Source of the DNA: Bacilli bacterium
GTDB lineage: Bacteria > Bacillota_I > Bacilli_A > RF39 > UBA660
DNA: 30,476 bases
Direction of reading: 5' to 3'
NCBI GenBank assembly: GCA_017476705.1
Contig: JAFUZI010000085.1
Location: 1-30,476, forward strand
Shown here: positions 8,207 through 16,043 of the stretch, piece after piece
Layout: every line of letters starts with the position of its first letter
Position numbering within the stretch: the first letter of the stretch is position 1
Made by a program: the position numbers and the translations under genes
The notes under the pieces: generated by a model
The model's database searches: none
Told to the model about the DNA's origin: nothing
The model's input: only the letters and a program-made list of their open reading frames with translations

Positions 8207-9592
8207 ATGAAACTAGATGTAAAAGAATTATTTTTAAAATTAGATGAAGTTATGAATAAAGAAATTATCCTTGAAGGATGGGTTAAAAATCATCGTAAGC
8301 AAAAAACAATTGGTTTTATAGAGTTTAATGATGGTACATGTCAAAAAAGTATTCAAATTGTATATGATGAGGCTAATGCTAATTTTGAAGATATAACTAA
8401 GATTAAAATAGGTTCTGCTTTAAGAGTAAAAGGTATTGTTAGAACGAGTGCAGGAAATGGGCAAGATTTTGAAATTGGATTAAATAGTGTTGAAGTTTTA
8501 GGGGATTGTACTGATGATTTTCCTATGCAACCTAAAAGACATACAAGAGAGTTTTTAAGAGAACAAGCTTACCTTAGACCTAGAACAAATTTGTTTAGAG
8601 CAGTATTCAGAATACGTAGTGTAGCAGCTTTAGCAATTCATTCTTATTTTGAAGAGAATAATTATGTTTATTTTAACTCTCCAATAATTACAGGAGATGA
8701 TTGTGAAGGCTCTGGTCAAATGTTTAAAATAACTACGCTTGATATGAATAATCTCCCACTTAATGAAGATAAAACTGTTGATTTTTCTAAAGATATATTT
8801 AATGAACTTACTTATGTAACAGGAACTGGACAACTTCATGGTGAAGCATTTGCTATGGCATTTAAAAAAATATATACATTTGGTCCTACATTTAGATCAG
8901 AACATTCTAATACTAAAACACATGCAAATGAATTTTGGATGATAGAGCCAGAAATCGCATTCTGTGATTTAGAAGGCTTAATGAATATTGAAGAAGAACT
9001 TTTAAAATATGTAATAAAATATGTAATGGACAGATGTAAAGATGAATTAGAATTATGTGATAAATTTGTTGAAAATGGACTTATAGATAAATTAAATAAC
9101 GTATTAAATTCATCATTTGTAAGAATTACTCATAAAGAAGCAATTGATTTATTAAAAAAAGCTGATGTTAAATGGGAATTTGAACCAGCTTATGGTGAAG
9201 ATATAGCTAAAGAACATGAAAAATATATTACTGAATATTATAACTGTCCAGTATTTATAACAACATGGCCAAAAGATATTAAAGCTTTCTATATGAAAGT
9301 TAATGAAGATGGTGAGACAGTTGCTGCTGTTGATCTAGAAGTTCCTGGTTCAGGTGAACTTATGGGTGGCTCTCAAAGAGAGGAAGACTATGACAAAATC
9401 ATTCAAAGAATGAAGGAAATGAATATTCCACTAGATGATTTAGATTGGTATACTAAATTAAGACTTTATGGTGGATGCTATCATTCTGGATTTGGATTAG
9501 GATTTGAGCGTTTAATCATGTATTTAACTGGAATTGATAATATTAGAGATGTTATACCATTCCCTAGAACTCCGGGTAAAATAGACTATTAA
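8207..9592 (+). CDS. asnS: Asparaginyl-tRNA synthetase
   Basis: Charges tRNA-Asn with asparagine; class IIb synthetase of the cytoplasm. 461 aa, full length. An N-terminal OB-fold anticodon-binding domain (EIILEGWVKNHRKQKTIGFIEFNDG) is followed by the class II core: motif 2 FRSEHSNTKTHANEFWMIEPE and motif 3 GFGLGFERLIMYLTG, then the IRDVIPFPRTPG tail. The THANEFWM form separates AsnRS from AspRS. The Shine-Dalgarno AAGGAGG is optimal. The leader is too short for a T-box. In B. subtilis asnS also precedes dnaD-nth; here hup and cca lie between. A terminator hairpin starts inside the stop codon. Confidence 0.97.
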   Translation: MKLDVKELFLKLDEVMNKEIILEGWVKNHRKQKTIGFIEFNDGTCQKSIQIVYDEANANFEDITKIKIGSALRVKGIVRTSAGNGQDFEIGLNSVEVLGDCTDDFPMQPKRHTREFLREQAYLRPRTNLFRAVFRIRSVAALAIHSYFEENNYVYFNSPIITGDDCEGSGQMFKITTLDMNNLPLNEDKTVDFSKDIFNELTYVTGTGQLHGEAFAMAFKKIYTFGPTFRSEHSNTKTHANEFWMIEPEIAFCDLEGLMNIEEELLKYVIKYVMDRCKDELELCDKFVENGLIDKLNNVLNSSFVRITHKEAIDLLKKADVKWEFEPAYGEDIAKEHEKYITEYYNCPVFITTWPKDIKAFYMKVNEDGETVAAVDLEVPGSGELMGGSQREEDYDKIIQRMKEMNIPLDDLDWYTKLRLYGGCYHSGFGLGFERLIMYLTGIDNIRDVIPFPRTPGKIDY

Positions 9593-9619
9593 GAAGTATT
9601 AAATATACTTCTTTTTTTA
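9591..9619 (+). terminator. asnS terminator
   Basis: Perfect 9-bp stem AAGAAGTAT (9591-9599) / ATACTTCTT (9605-9613), 5-base loop, then a T-run. Begins within the asnS stop codon. Confidence 0.88.
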
Positions 9620-9664
9620 TTTTTCTAAAAGTTAATAAAAATGGCTAAAAATACACAAAAAGTA

Positions 9665-9693
9665 TTGATTTTGTTAGTCAAACATGATATTCT
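9665..9693 (+). promoter_or_regulatory. Candidate hup promoter
   Basis: TTGATT (9665-9670), 17-base spacer, TATTCT (9688-9693). Each element matches 4 of 6 consensus bases. The predicted leader is about 42 bases, longer than for most genes in this window. Confidence 0.45.
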
Positions 9694-9741
9694 TTAAATG
9701 TAAGCAAGATAGGTTGCTTAATATGAGGAGGTTATTTAAAA

Positions 9742-10008
9742 ATGACAGAATTAGTAAACTATATCGCAGAAGAAACTGGATTAACAAAAGCAGATGCTAA
9801 AAGAGCAGTTGAAGCTTTTGAAAAAGGAATTGTAGAAGGACTTAAGAAAGATGGAAAAGTAACATTAACTGGTTTCCTTACTTTCACTAAAAAACATAAA
9901 GCAGCATCTACAGCTCGTAACCCAAGAACAGGAGCTACTGTTCCAGTTGCAGCTAGAAATGTTGTTACTGTTAAAGCTGGTTCTAAATTAAAAGACGCTA
10001 TGAACTAA
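9742..10008 (+). CDS. hup: HU-type DNA-binding protein
   Basis: Histone-like nucleoid protein that bends and compacts DNA as a homodimer. 88 aa against a typical 90. The N-terminal helical dimerisation region (TELVNYIAEETGLTKADAKRAVEAF) is followed by the beta arm carrying the signature ARNPRTGATVPVAARNVVTVKAGSKLK. Slightly unusual at the start: TELVNYIAEE replaces the common NKTELINAVAE. GAGGAGG lies upstream of the ATG. It is flanked by its own promoter candidate and a terminator, so it is likely monocistronic and highly expressed. Confidence 0.95.
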   Translation: MTELVNYIAEETGLTKADAKRAVEAFEKGIVEGLKKDGKVTLTGFLTFTKKHKAASTARNPRTGATVPVAARNVVTVKAGSKLKDAMN

Positions 10009-10009
10009 T

Positions 10010-10036
10010 AAAAAAGAGATTGTATCTCTTTTTTTT
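10010..10036 (+). terminator. hup terminator
   Basis: Stem A6-GAGAT (10010-10020) / ATCTC-T6 (10024-10034), TGT loop, extra T's. Strong rho-independent form. Confidence 0.88.
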
Positions 10037-10084
10037 GTGATATAATAAATACTTGTAAATGCAACATGTAAATATTTTAAAAAA

Positions 10085-10115
10085 ATGACAAACAATCTTT
10101 AATTTATGTTATGAT
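10085..10115 (+). promoter_or_regulatory. Possible promoter of cca-dnaD-nth
   Basis: ATGACA (10085-10090) and TATGAT (10110-10115) with a long 19-base spacer. Plausible but not ideal; placed by similarity to consensus only. Confidence 0.35.
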
Positions 10116-10130
10116 ATAGATGGTGATAAT

Positions 10131-10784
10131 ATGTTTGAAGAGGCACTTAATATATTAAAAGAAATTGAAAGTAAAGGTTTTAATGCATATATAATTGGAG
10201 GATATGTAAGAGACTTTATATTAGGTCTTCAAACTAGCGACATAGATATTACAACAAGTGCAACTCCAGATGTAATAAAAGAAATGTACGAAGTAGTTAT
10301 GGATAATTCAAAGTTTGGATCACTTAGAATAAAAAAGAATAATTATACATTTGAAATAACTACTTTTAGATGTGATAAATATGATGATACAAGATATCCT
10401 ATAGTTGAGTTTACTGATTCTTTACCACTGGATTTAAAAAGAAGAGATTTCACTATGAATACTATTTGTATGGACTATAATAAGCAAATTATTGATCTAA
10501 TGAATGGAGTAGATGATATAAATCATAAAATTATAAAAAGTATAGGAAATGCTGATATAAAATTAAAAGAAGATCCCCTTAGGATTTTAAGAGCAATTAG
10601 ATTTATGGGATATTTAGATTTTACTTTAGATGATTCTTTAGAAAAAGCCATTAATGATAATAAAGAATTACTTTTATCTTTATCGAATAAAAGAGTAAAT
10701 AGTGAAATATCAAAAATGAATAAAAAATCACTTTTAGTAGTTAAGCAAAAGGGTTTAAATAGGTATATAAAGGAGGAATTATGA
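10131..10784 (+). CDS. cca: Shortened CCA-adding enzyme / class II tRNA nucleotidyltransferase
   Basis: Family enzymes add or repair the 3' CCA end of tRNAs. Only 217 aa here against about 400 in B. subtilis. Motifs A to E are all present: A, IIGGYVRDFILG with DIDIT; B, RRDFTMNT; C, near IIDLMNGVDDI; D, the nucleotide-selecting EDPLRILRAIRF; E, SNKRVNSEISK. The protein then stops after about 20 residues, so the body and tail that bind the tRNA are missing. The frame is clean and the stop overlaps the dnaD start as ATGA, so this does not look like a fresh frameshift. The start is ATG after TGGTGATAAT. It could be a minimal CCA enzyme, a partial-activity version working with another protein, or a poly(A)-type polymerase. 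Confidence 0.85.
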   Translation: MFEEALNILKEIESKGFNAYIIGGYVRDFILGLQTSDIDITTSATPDVIKEMYEVVMDNSKFGSLRIKKNNYTFEITTFRCDKYDDTRYPIVEFTDSLPLDLKRRDFTMNTICMDYNKQIIDLMNGVDDINHKIIKSIGNADIKLKEDPLRILRAIRFMGYLDFTLDDSLEKAINDNKELLLSLSNKRVNSEISKMNKKSLLVVKQKGLNRYIKEEL

Positions 10785-11425
10785 AGGATAAAATAAAGGA
10801 TTTAATAATAAATGGATCATATTCAATTCCAAAACTACTTTTATCTAATTATAAAGCTTTAAACATTAATGAATCAGAACTTGTAATATTAATTTATTTA
10901 TTAAATGAAAAAGATTTAGAATTTAATCCTACTAAAATAGGTAGCGACTTAAAAATTGATTTAACTAATGTTATGGTTAATATAGATAGTTTAATTAAGA
11001 ATAATATAATAACTATCAATAGTAAGAAAATAGATGGTATTAGAAAAGATATAGTTGATTTAGATAATTTATATGATAAATTGTTATATTTAGTTATTAA
11101 TGAAGAAAAAGATACTAAGAATAATGAGACAGATATATATACAACATTTGAAACAGAATTTGGTCGTACTTTAGCGCCAATGGAATATGAAATAATAGGT
11201 AGCTGGATTGATACAGGATATTCAAAAGAGTTGATACTTGCTGCTTTAAAAGAAGCTGTATTTAATGGTGTATTTAAACTTAATTATATTGATAAAATAC
11301 TATTTGAATGGAACAAAAAAGGTATTAAAACATCAAGTGATATAGAACATGATAAAAATAATCATAAAATAAAAAAAGAGGAAAAGAAAGAATTGTATGA
11401 CTATAATTGGCTTGAAGATGAATAA
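10781..11425 (+). CDS. dnaD: DnaD-like replication initiation protein
   Basis: Primosome protein that, with DnaB and DnaI in Bacilli, helps load the replicative helicase at oriC and at restart sites. 214 aa, near the B. subtilis length of about 232. The N-terminal winged helix (SYSIPKLLLSNYKALNINESELVILIYLL) is followed by the C-terminal DnaB_2-type domain (FETEFGRTLAPMEYEIIGSW) ending in the DNA-binding YIDKILFEWNKKGI element and a lysine-rich tail. It overlaps cca by 4 bases (ATGA) with AAGGAGG inside cca, and overlaps nth downstream. The dnaD-nth pair is conserved in Bacillus. Confidence 0.93.
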   Translation: MKDKIKDLIINGSYSIPKLLLSNYKALNINESELVILIYLLNEKDLEFNPTKIGSDLKIDLTNVMVNIDSLIKNNIITINSKKIDGIRKDIVDLDNLYDKLLYLVINEEKDTKNNETDIYTTFETEFGRTLAPMEYEIIGSWIDTGYSKELILAALKEAVFNGVFKLNYIDKILFEWNKKGIKTSSDIEHDKNNHKIKKEEKKELYDYNWLEDE

Positions 11426-12029
11426 AGTGCTAGATTATTTGGATAATCTAATACCAAATCCAAAGCCAGAATTAAAATATAACAAGGATTATGAATTTTT
11501 AATAGCTGTTATGTTATCTGCTCAAACAACAGACAAAGGAGTTAATAAAGTAACTAATATTTTATTTAATAAATATAAAACATTAGAAGACTTATCTGGC
11601 GCGGATATAGCTGATTTAGAGGCTATTATAAGACCGATTGGTACATATACAAAAAAGGCAAGAAATGTTGTTGATATAGCCTCTAAATTAAAAGATATAG
11701 GGTATGTTCCAAATGATAGAAATCTTTTAGAGTCTCTTAGTGGTGTTGGTAGAAAAACTACAAATGTAGTATTATCAACATTATATAATGAACCATATTT
11801 AGCTGTTGATACTCATGTTGATAGAGTGGCAAAAAGATTAGGTTTTGCAAAAGAAAATGATGATGTATTTACTGTGGAAAAGAAACTCACTAATCTTTTA
11901 CCCAAACAGAGAATTAATAGAACACATCATCAAATGTTATTATTTGGTAGATATTATTGTAAAAGTAAAAATCCATTGTGTGATACATGTGGACTTAAAG
12001 ATATATGTAAATATAAAAAAAGGAACTAA
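11418..12029 (+). CDS. nth: Endonuclease III (DNA glycosylase/AP lyase)
   Basis: Base-excision repair enzyme removing oxidised pyrimidines and cutting abasic sites. 203 aa from the ATG at 11418. The helix-hairpin-helix LSGVGRKTTNVV supplies catalytic Lys113, and AVDTHVDRVAKRLG supplies Asp131. The C-terminal [4Fe-4S] ligands are intact as C-x6-C-x2-C-x5-C (CKSKNPLCDTCGLKDIC). An alternative ATG at 11397 adds seven residues; 11418 gives the more usual length and overlaps the end of dnaD by 8 bases, but its Shine-Dalgarno is weak, so the start is unsettled. Ends at a hairpin shared with convergent ponA. Confidence 0.94.
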   Translation: MNKVLDYLDNLIPNPKPELKYNKDYEFLIAVMLSAQTTDKGVNKVTNILFNKYKTLEDLSGADIADLEAIIRPIGTYTKKARNVVDIASKLKDIGYVPNDRNLLESLSGVGRKTTNVVLSTLYNEPYLAVDTHVDRVAKRLGFAKENDDVFTVEKKLTNLLPKQRINRTHHQMLLFGRYYCKSKNPLCDTCGLKDICKYKKRN

Positions 12030-12040
12030 GTTCCTTTTTT
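12015..12040. terminator. Bidirectional terminator between nth and ponA
   Basis: A-run plus GGAAC (12015-12026), TAA loop, GTTCC plus T6 (12030-12040). The symmetric A/T flanks serve both convergent genes. The hairpin includes the nth stop and abuts the ponA stop. Confidence 0.88.
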
Positions 12041-14843
12041 ATTGTACAACATTAATTGTTTTTGTTTTTACGCTAGATATATTTTTGTAAGTTACATTAT
12101 AAGTTATTGTAAATGAACCAGCCTTTGATGTATCTAGTTTTGATGTTTCTTTTCCATCAACTAATATTTTTATAGTTGATTGGCTAGTTACATCATTTCC
12201 TTCATTAGTAACTTTTATATCATTATTTGATAGTGTTACATTTGAATTAACTTTAACTTCACTAATTGTATTAACTAAAGTTATATATAGTTTGTCTTTT
12301 GTAAGTGATGGTACTGTAACACTAGCACCTTTACTTTGATTATTAGTGTAATTTGAATAAGATGTTTTAACAACATAAGTTGCTGGTGTATTATTATCTA
12401 CTTTAATTTCAAATTTGTTTGTATTAGCATCTCCAACAAATACTAAATTGTCATTATCATTACTATATACTTTGTAAATTAAATCTCCAACAGAATCATC
12501 ATTTTTAGAGATATTTACTGGATTCCATGTAAGGGTTAGGGTTGAATCATTTACTACACCTTTTAAACCAGTTACATCTGGAAGTTGCGCATATTTGCTT
12601 GAAATTTCAGTAGGTTCAGTACCAACTCTAAATAATTCTTTTACACGACTTGATTCTGGTGTATGTTCACTAGCAAGTGCTGCTGGATTAGATCCCATTT
12701 CAACTTCAACTTCAACAACACCTTTTGGCATTTCCCATTTGCTATCTTTTTTAAATACATTTCTTGCAACTAGGTTAAAGATGTTTCTATGTGCAATTGT
12801 AAAAGATGTTGATGTGTATTTTTTATTTTCTTCGTTTCTTTCTTTGTATCCATACCATACTGATATTGCATAGTCAGGTGATACACCGTTTACCCATAAG
12901 TCATTAACTGCATCAGGGCCAAATCCCCATCTTTTAATTGTATTAGAGTCATAGTTAGATGTACCTGTTTTAGCACCATATTGTGCTCCACCAATACTAT
13001 ATTGATTACCAAGCCCATATTGTGCAGATGATTGAAGCAGACTAGTCATTATGTATGCTGTATCTTCGCTCATAACACGTGTTTTCTTGTATTCTGGTTC
13101 AATTACTTCATTTGTTTCATTTATAATTATTTTTCTAAAGCTATGTGGTTCTATATAATATCCACCATTTCCAAATGCGGCATATGCAGCTGCCATTACT
13201 TTAGGGTTTTCACCAGTATATCCACCAATTGAATGCGCTTCATGAACGATTCCATCATTTACTTCTGGATGAAGTCCTAAACTTTGTACAAATTTTAAAA
13301 TATTACTATTTTTGTTTCCTTGGAATGCTTTTAATGCAGGTATGTTTCTTGAATGTGCCATTGCTGTTCTAAGAGTCATCTTACCTTCATATTTTCTATC
13401 CCAGTTTAGAATAGTTGTTCCATCAGAATATGAATATGGCTCATCATCAAATAATGTATATGTTGACCAGTTTTCAAATTCAATACCTGGTGCATAATCA
13501 TAAAGTGGTTTTGCAGTAGAACCAATTTGTTTATTAAGCATTGTAGCTGTATTGTATGTTTTTTTACCAGTTCTATTTCTACCAGCACCAACGGCAACTA
13601 TTTCACCAGTTTTAATATCTTCAACAACAATTCCGGCATTAGCATAGTCATTTTGCCATTTATAAGTTTTACCATCCATAATATCATTTATAACTTTTTG
13701 TTTATCCATATCAAGAGTTGTATATATTTTCATAGATGTAGTATATGGATCTAATTTATATTTTGCATATAATTCTTCACAAATCAAATCGATAAATGCT
13801 TGCCATTCACTTGAATTATTGCTTTTATTTCCGTCTTGATTAGCTAACATATCTTTTACTTTTGTTTTAATCGCAGCATTATATTCTGAATCACTTATAT
13901 AACCATGTCTTTTCATAAGCTTTAGAACTTGATTACGTCTTTGTTCTGATAAATCAGGGTGTTGATATGGATCATATGCATCAGGAGCTTGGAATAAACC
14001 AGCAATAAGTGCGGCTTCATTTAAGCTTAAATCTTTAGCATCTTTTCCAAAATAGTTATGACTTGCTTGTTCAACTCCATAAGCACCATTACCTAGGTAA
14101 TATGAGTTTACATAAAATTCTAATATTTCTTTTTTAGTATATTTCTTTTCTACTTGGAATACAGCCATATAAATATCTGTGAATTTTCTTTTAATACCAT
14201 CAAATCCAGATGATTCAGTTGATGTAAATGCATTTTTTACAACTTGCATTGTAAGTGTTGATGCACCACCACCGCCGCGTCTTAATAATTGTTTAGCACT
14301 GGCTACTAAAAATCTTGATAAGTCAAAACCATGATGTTGGAAGAATTTTGAATCTTCTGTTGCAACTATAGCATCAACTAATACCTCAGGAAGTTCATCA
14401 TATTTAAGGTTTTCACGCATTTCAGGCCCTATTTTAATGGCTTCCTTTCCGTTTATATCATATAATATAGAAGGTTCACTTTTATATAATTTATCAGGAT
14501 TGAATTTAGGAGCATGAGATACAATATAACCTGCAAATAAAAATGAAATAACAATCATTGCAAGTACAAAGAATAAAAATAGAAGGAATAATACTTTAGT
14601 AATTTTATTTTTTTTCTTTATTTTTTTTATTCTTTCTTTTGCATTTCTAACTTCTCTAGCTATTTTTTTATTTTTATCACCTTTAAATAATTTAGATATT
14701 TCTGGATAAAAGAAGAAAATATCTGCTAAAACTACTATTATAAAAGCTAGTAGTGCATGTTTAGCTAAGCATCCTGAAATGAAAGCAACTAAACTAACAA
14801 TTAATATTATCATGTTATCTTGATTCTTTAAAAATTTTTTCAT
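12039..14843 (-). CDS. ponA: Class A penicillin-binding protein (PBP1-type)
   Basis: Bifunctional peptidoglycan synthase: GT51 glycosyltransferase plus transpeptidase, outside the membrane. 934 aa. Hydrophobic segments lie at about 11-25, 29-46 and 83-107, where one is usual; a basic cytoplasmic stretch separates the second and third. The GT51 domain has catalytic Glu163 in ATEDSKFFQHHG and GGASTLTMQ. The transpeptidase has Ser442-x-x-Lys445 (GSTAKP), Ser498-x-Asn500 (SRN) and Lys625-Thr-Gly (KTGTSN). After it come an FN3-like domain (about 750-850, as in B. subtilis PBP1) and a further Ig-like tail (about 855-934). GGAGGT lies five bases before the ATG, which overlaps the recU stop (ATGA). 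The recU-ponA order matches Bacillus. Confidence 0.96.
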   Translation of the reverse strand: MKKFLKNQDNMIILIVSLVAFISGCLAKHALLAFIIVVLADIFFFYPEISKLFKGDKNKKIAREVRNAKERIKKIKKKNKITKVLFLLFLFFVLAMIVISFLFAGYIVSHAPKFNPDKLYKSEPSILYDINGKEAIKIGPEMRENLKYDELPEVLVDAIVATEDSKFFQHHGFDLSRFLVASAKQLLRRGGGGASTLTMQVVKNAFTSTESSGFDGIKRKFTDIYMAVFQVEKKYTKKEILEFYVNSYYLGNGAYGVEQASHNYFGKDAKDLSLNEAALIAGLFQAPDAYDPYQHPDLSEQRRNQVLKLMKRHGYISDSEYNAAIKTKVKDMLANQDGNKSNNSSEWQAFIDLICEELYAKYKLDPYTTSMKIYTTLDMDKQKVINDIMDGKTYKWQNDYANAGIVVEDIKTGEIVAVGAGRNRTGKKTYNTATMLNKQIGSTAKPLYDYAPGIEFENWSTYTLFDDEPYSYSDGTTILNWDRKYEGKMTLRTAMAHSRNIPALKAFQGNKNSNILKFVQSLGLHPEVNDGIVHEAHSIGGYTGENPKVMAAAYAAFGNGGYYIEPHSFRKIIINETNEVIEPEYKKTRVMSEDTAYIMTSLLQSSAQYGLGNQYSIGGAQYGAKTGTSNYDSNTIKRWGFGPDAVNDLWVNGVSPDYAISVWYGYKERNEENKKYTSTSFTIAHRNIFNLVARNVFKKDSKWEMPKGVVEVEVEMGSNPAALASEHTPESSRVKELFRVGTEPTEISSKYAQLPDVTGLKGVVNDSTLTLTWNPVNISKNDDSVGDLIYKVYSNDNDNLVFVGDANTNKFEIKVDNNTPATYVVKTSYSNYTNNQSKGASVTVPSLTKDKLYITLVNTISEVKVNSNVTLSNNDIKVTNEGNDVTSQSTIKILVDGKETSKLDTSKAGSFTITYNVTYKNISSVKTKTINVVQ

Positions 14844-15409
14844 AACTTACCTCCATAATATATTTGATCGATAATATTTAAATAGTCTATTCTTGGATTA
14901 AACTTTGGTTTAATTAAGTAACCATAGTTTTCAAAATATTCAATTGGTATTGACTTACGTTCATTGGACTCAATAAATGAACATAATTTTTCAGCTTCAA
15001 GTAAATATATTTTATTTAATTTCACAAAATTCACTAAGATAAATCCTATACCACCATGTCTAACAATTTTATTTAAATGTTCTATTTGGTGTTTATGTAT
15101 ATTGGATAGTGGAAAATAGTTTTGCTTTGTTTCTTTAGCTTCAAAGTCAATATATTTACCTTTATATATACCATTATAATCAGTAGTTGATGGGGTATTA
15201 AAATGTGCTTCAGTTATAACCGCATCAACTCTTGATTTATAGTCTACTTTATTAATGGTGATTGGTGTTGGTTTTTTATATATAACAGCAATATCATTAT
15301 TTATATAGTATGAGTTCGTTACATTGATATCTGCCTCAAAATTCATACCTCTGTTGGCGTAATTTATACTGCTACTTCCTTGTTTTTTTATCCCACCAGG
15401 ATATTTCAT
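14840..15409 (-). CDS. recU: Holliday junction resolvase RecU
   Basis: Cuts four-way junctions in recombination and chromosome segregation in Firmicutes. 189 aa (B. subtilis about 206). Signature elements: NRGMNFEADIN near the N-terminus, KKPTPI, and the nuclease core TTDYNGIYKGKYIDFEAKET with Asp77, Glu90 and Lys92 spaced as the catalytic residues of the family. Then FPLSNIHKHQIEHL and GGIGFILV. The start follows AAAGGTGATAAT, and a minus-strand TATAAT sits at 15431-15426, only a few bases upstream of the Shine-Dalgarno. Four-base overlap with ponA indicates coupling. Confidence 0.95.
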   Translation of the reverse strand: MKYPGGIKKQGSSSINYANRGMNFEADINVTNSYYINNDIAVIYKKPTPITINKVDYKSRVDAVITEAHFNTPSTTDYNGIYKGKYIDFEAKETKQNYFPLSNIHKHQIEHLNKIVRHGGIGFILVNFVKLNKIYLLEAEKLCSFIESNERKSIPIEYFENYGYLIKPKFNPRIDYLNIIDQIYYGGKL

Positions 15410-15490
15410 ATTATCACCTTTTATAATTATACTATAAATTAATTTTTTTTACCACTTCAAACATAAAAAAATTACTAAATATATCTAGTT

Positions 15491-15520
15491 TTGTCGAATG
15501 CGATGAAAGATATTTATATA
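15491..15520 (+). promoter_or_regulatory. Possible promoter of the 32-codon ORF
   Basis: TTGTCG (15491-15496), 18-base spacer, TATATA (15515-15520). Weak but the best match in the recU-gpsB gap. Confidence 0.35.
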
Positions 15521-15549
15521 TATGATAAAGTACAATTGAGGTGATAATA

Positions 15550-15648
15550 TTGAGCTACTATAATAGAATTAATGATTTAATGGATGAAATGACAGATGAT
15601 ATAAATTATATAAAAAAAAGAACATTTTTATATTCACTTAATAAATAA
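15550..15648 (+). CDS. Possible 32-aa protein with TTG start
   Basis: In the 310-base gap between recU and gpsB. TTG at 15550 opens a frame of 32 codons to TAA at 15646-15648. The product begins MSYYNRINDLMDEMTDD and ends in a basic RTFLYSLNK; no membrane segment, no family recognised. Support: GAGGTGATAATAT directly upstream is the same initiation leader used by uppP, recU and the gene at 27571, and a good terminator hairpin follows 8 bases after the stop. Against: very short and a rare start codon. In B. subtilis the recU-gpsB interval carries several small ypp genes, so this could be a reduced remnant or a leader peptide. Confidence 0.45.
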   Translation: MSYYNRINDLMDEMTDDINYIKKRTFLYSLNK

Positions 15649-15655
15649 TATAACT

Positions 15656-15686
15656 GACATTTTAATTGACAAATGTCTTTTTTTTT
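15656..15686 (+). terminator. Terminator before gpsB, overlapping its -35
   Basis: Stem GACATTT (15656-15662) / AAATGTC (15671-15677), 8-base loop, then nine T's. The loop and right arm contain TTGACA (15666-15671). Confidence 0.82.
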
Positions 15687-15694
15687 GAGAAAAT
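15666..15694 (+). promoter_or_regulatory. Candidate gpsB-rnpB promoter
   Basis: TTGACA (15666-15671), 17-base spacer, GAAAAT (15689-15694). Perfect -35, 4/6 for the -10. It is embedded in the preceding terminator hairpin. Confidence 0.55.
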
Positions 15695-15719
15695 AAAGTC
15701 AGAATTGTGAGGTGTCATT

Positions 15720-16043
15720 ATGTATCAAGACAGAATATTACTTACATGTAAAGATATTTTAGAAAAAGAGTTTAAAATAGATACAAGGGGATATCGTCCT
15801 CAGGAAGTAGATAAATTCCTTGATGCAATCATAAGAGATTATGAAGAATTCTTAAAAATAATAAAAGAAATCGAAAATGACAAAAAAGATTTGATTGAGG
15901 ATAACATAAAGTTAAAACAAGAAGTTAGAAATTTAAGAACTAAATTAGAGGTATTAAAGGAAAGCTCTCATAGTGAAGTTTCCAATGCTGATTTACTTAG
16001 AAGATTATCTAACCTTGAAAAAATTATTTATAGTGAAAGATAA
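15720..16043 (+). CDS. gpsB: Cell division regulator GpsB (DivIVA-like)
   Basis: Small cytoplasmic coiled-coil adaptor that docks class A PBPs and other wall enzymes at division sites. 107 aa, normal length. The N-terminal lipid/PBP-binding domain is clear (LTCKDILEKEFKIDTRGYRPQEVDKFLDAIIRDYEEF), followed by a coiled coil to about residue 78 and the short C-terminal domain NADLLRRLSNLEKIIY. GAGGTG precedes the ATG. Its natural client, a PBP1-type ponA, is encoded nearby on the other strand. The stop codon TAA doubles as the first bases of the RNase P RNA P1 helix. Confidence 0.95.
   Translation: MYQDRILLTCKDILEKEFKIDTRGYRPQEVDKFLDAIIRDYEEFLKIIKEIENDKKDLIEDNIKLKQEVRNLRTKLEVLKESSHSEVSNADLLRRLSNLEKIIYSER

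Noticed and set aside
12595..13754. Several plus-strand frames opposite ponA
   Set aside because: Shadows of the intact 934-aa PBP frame; none has a start signal or family likeness.
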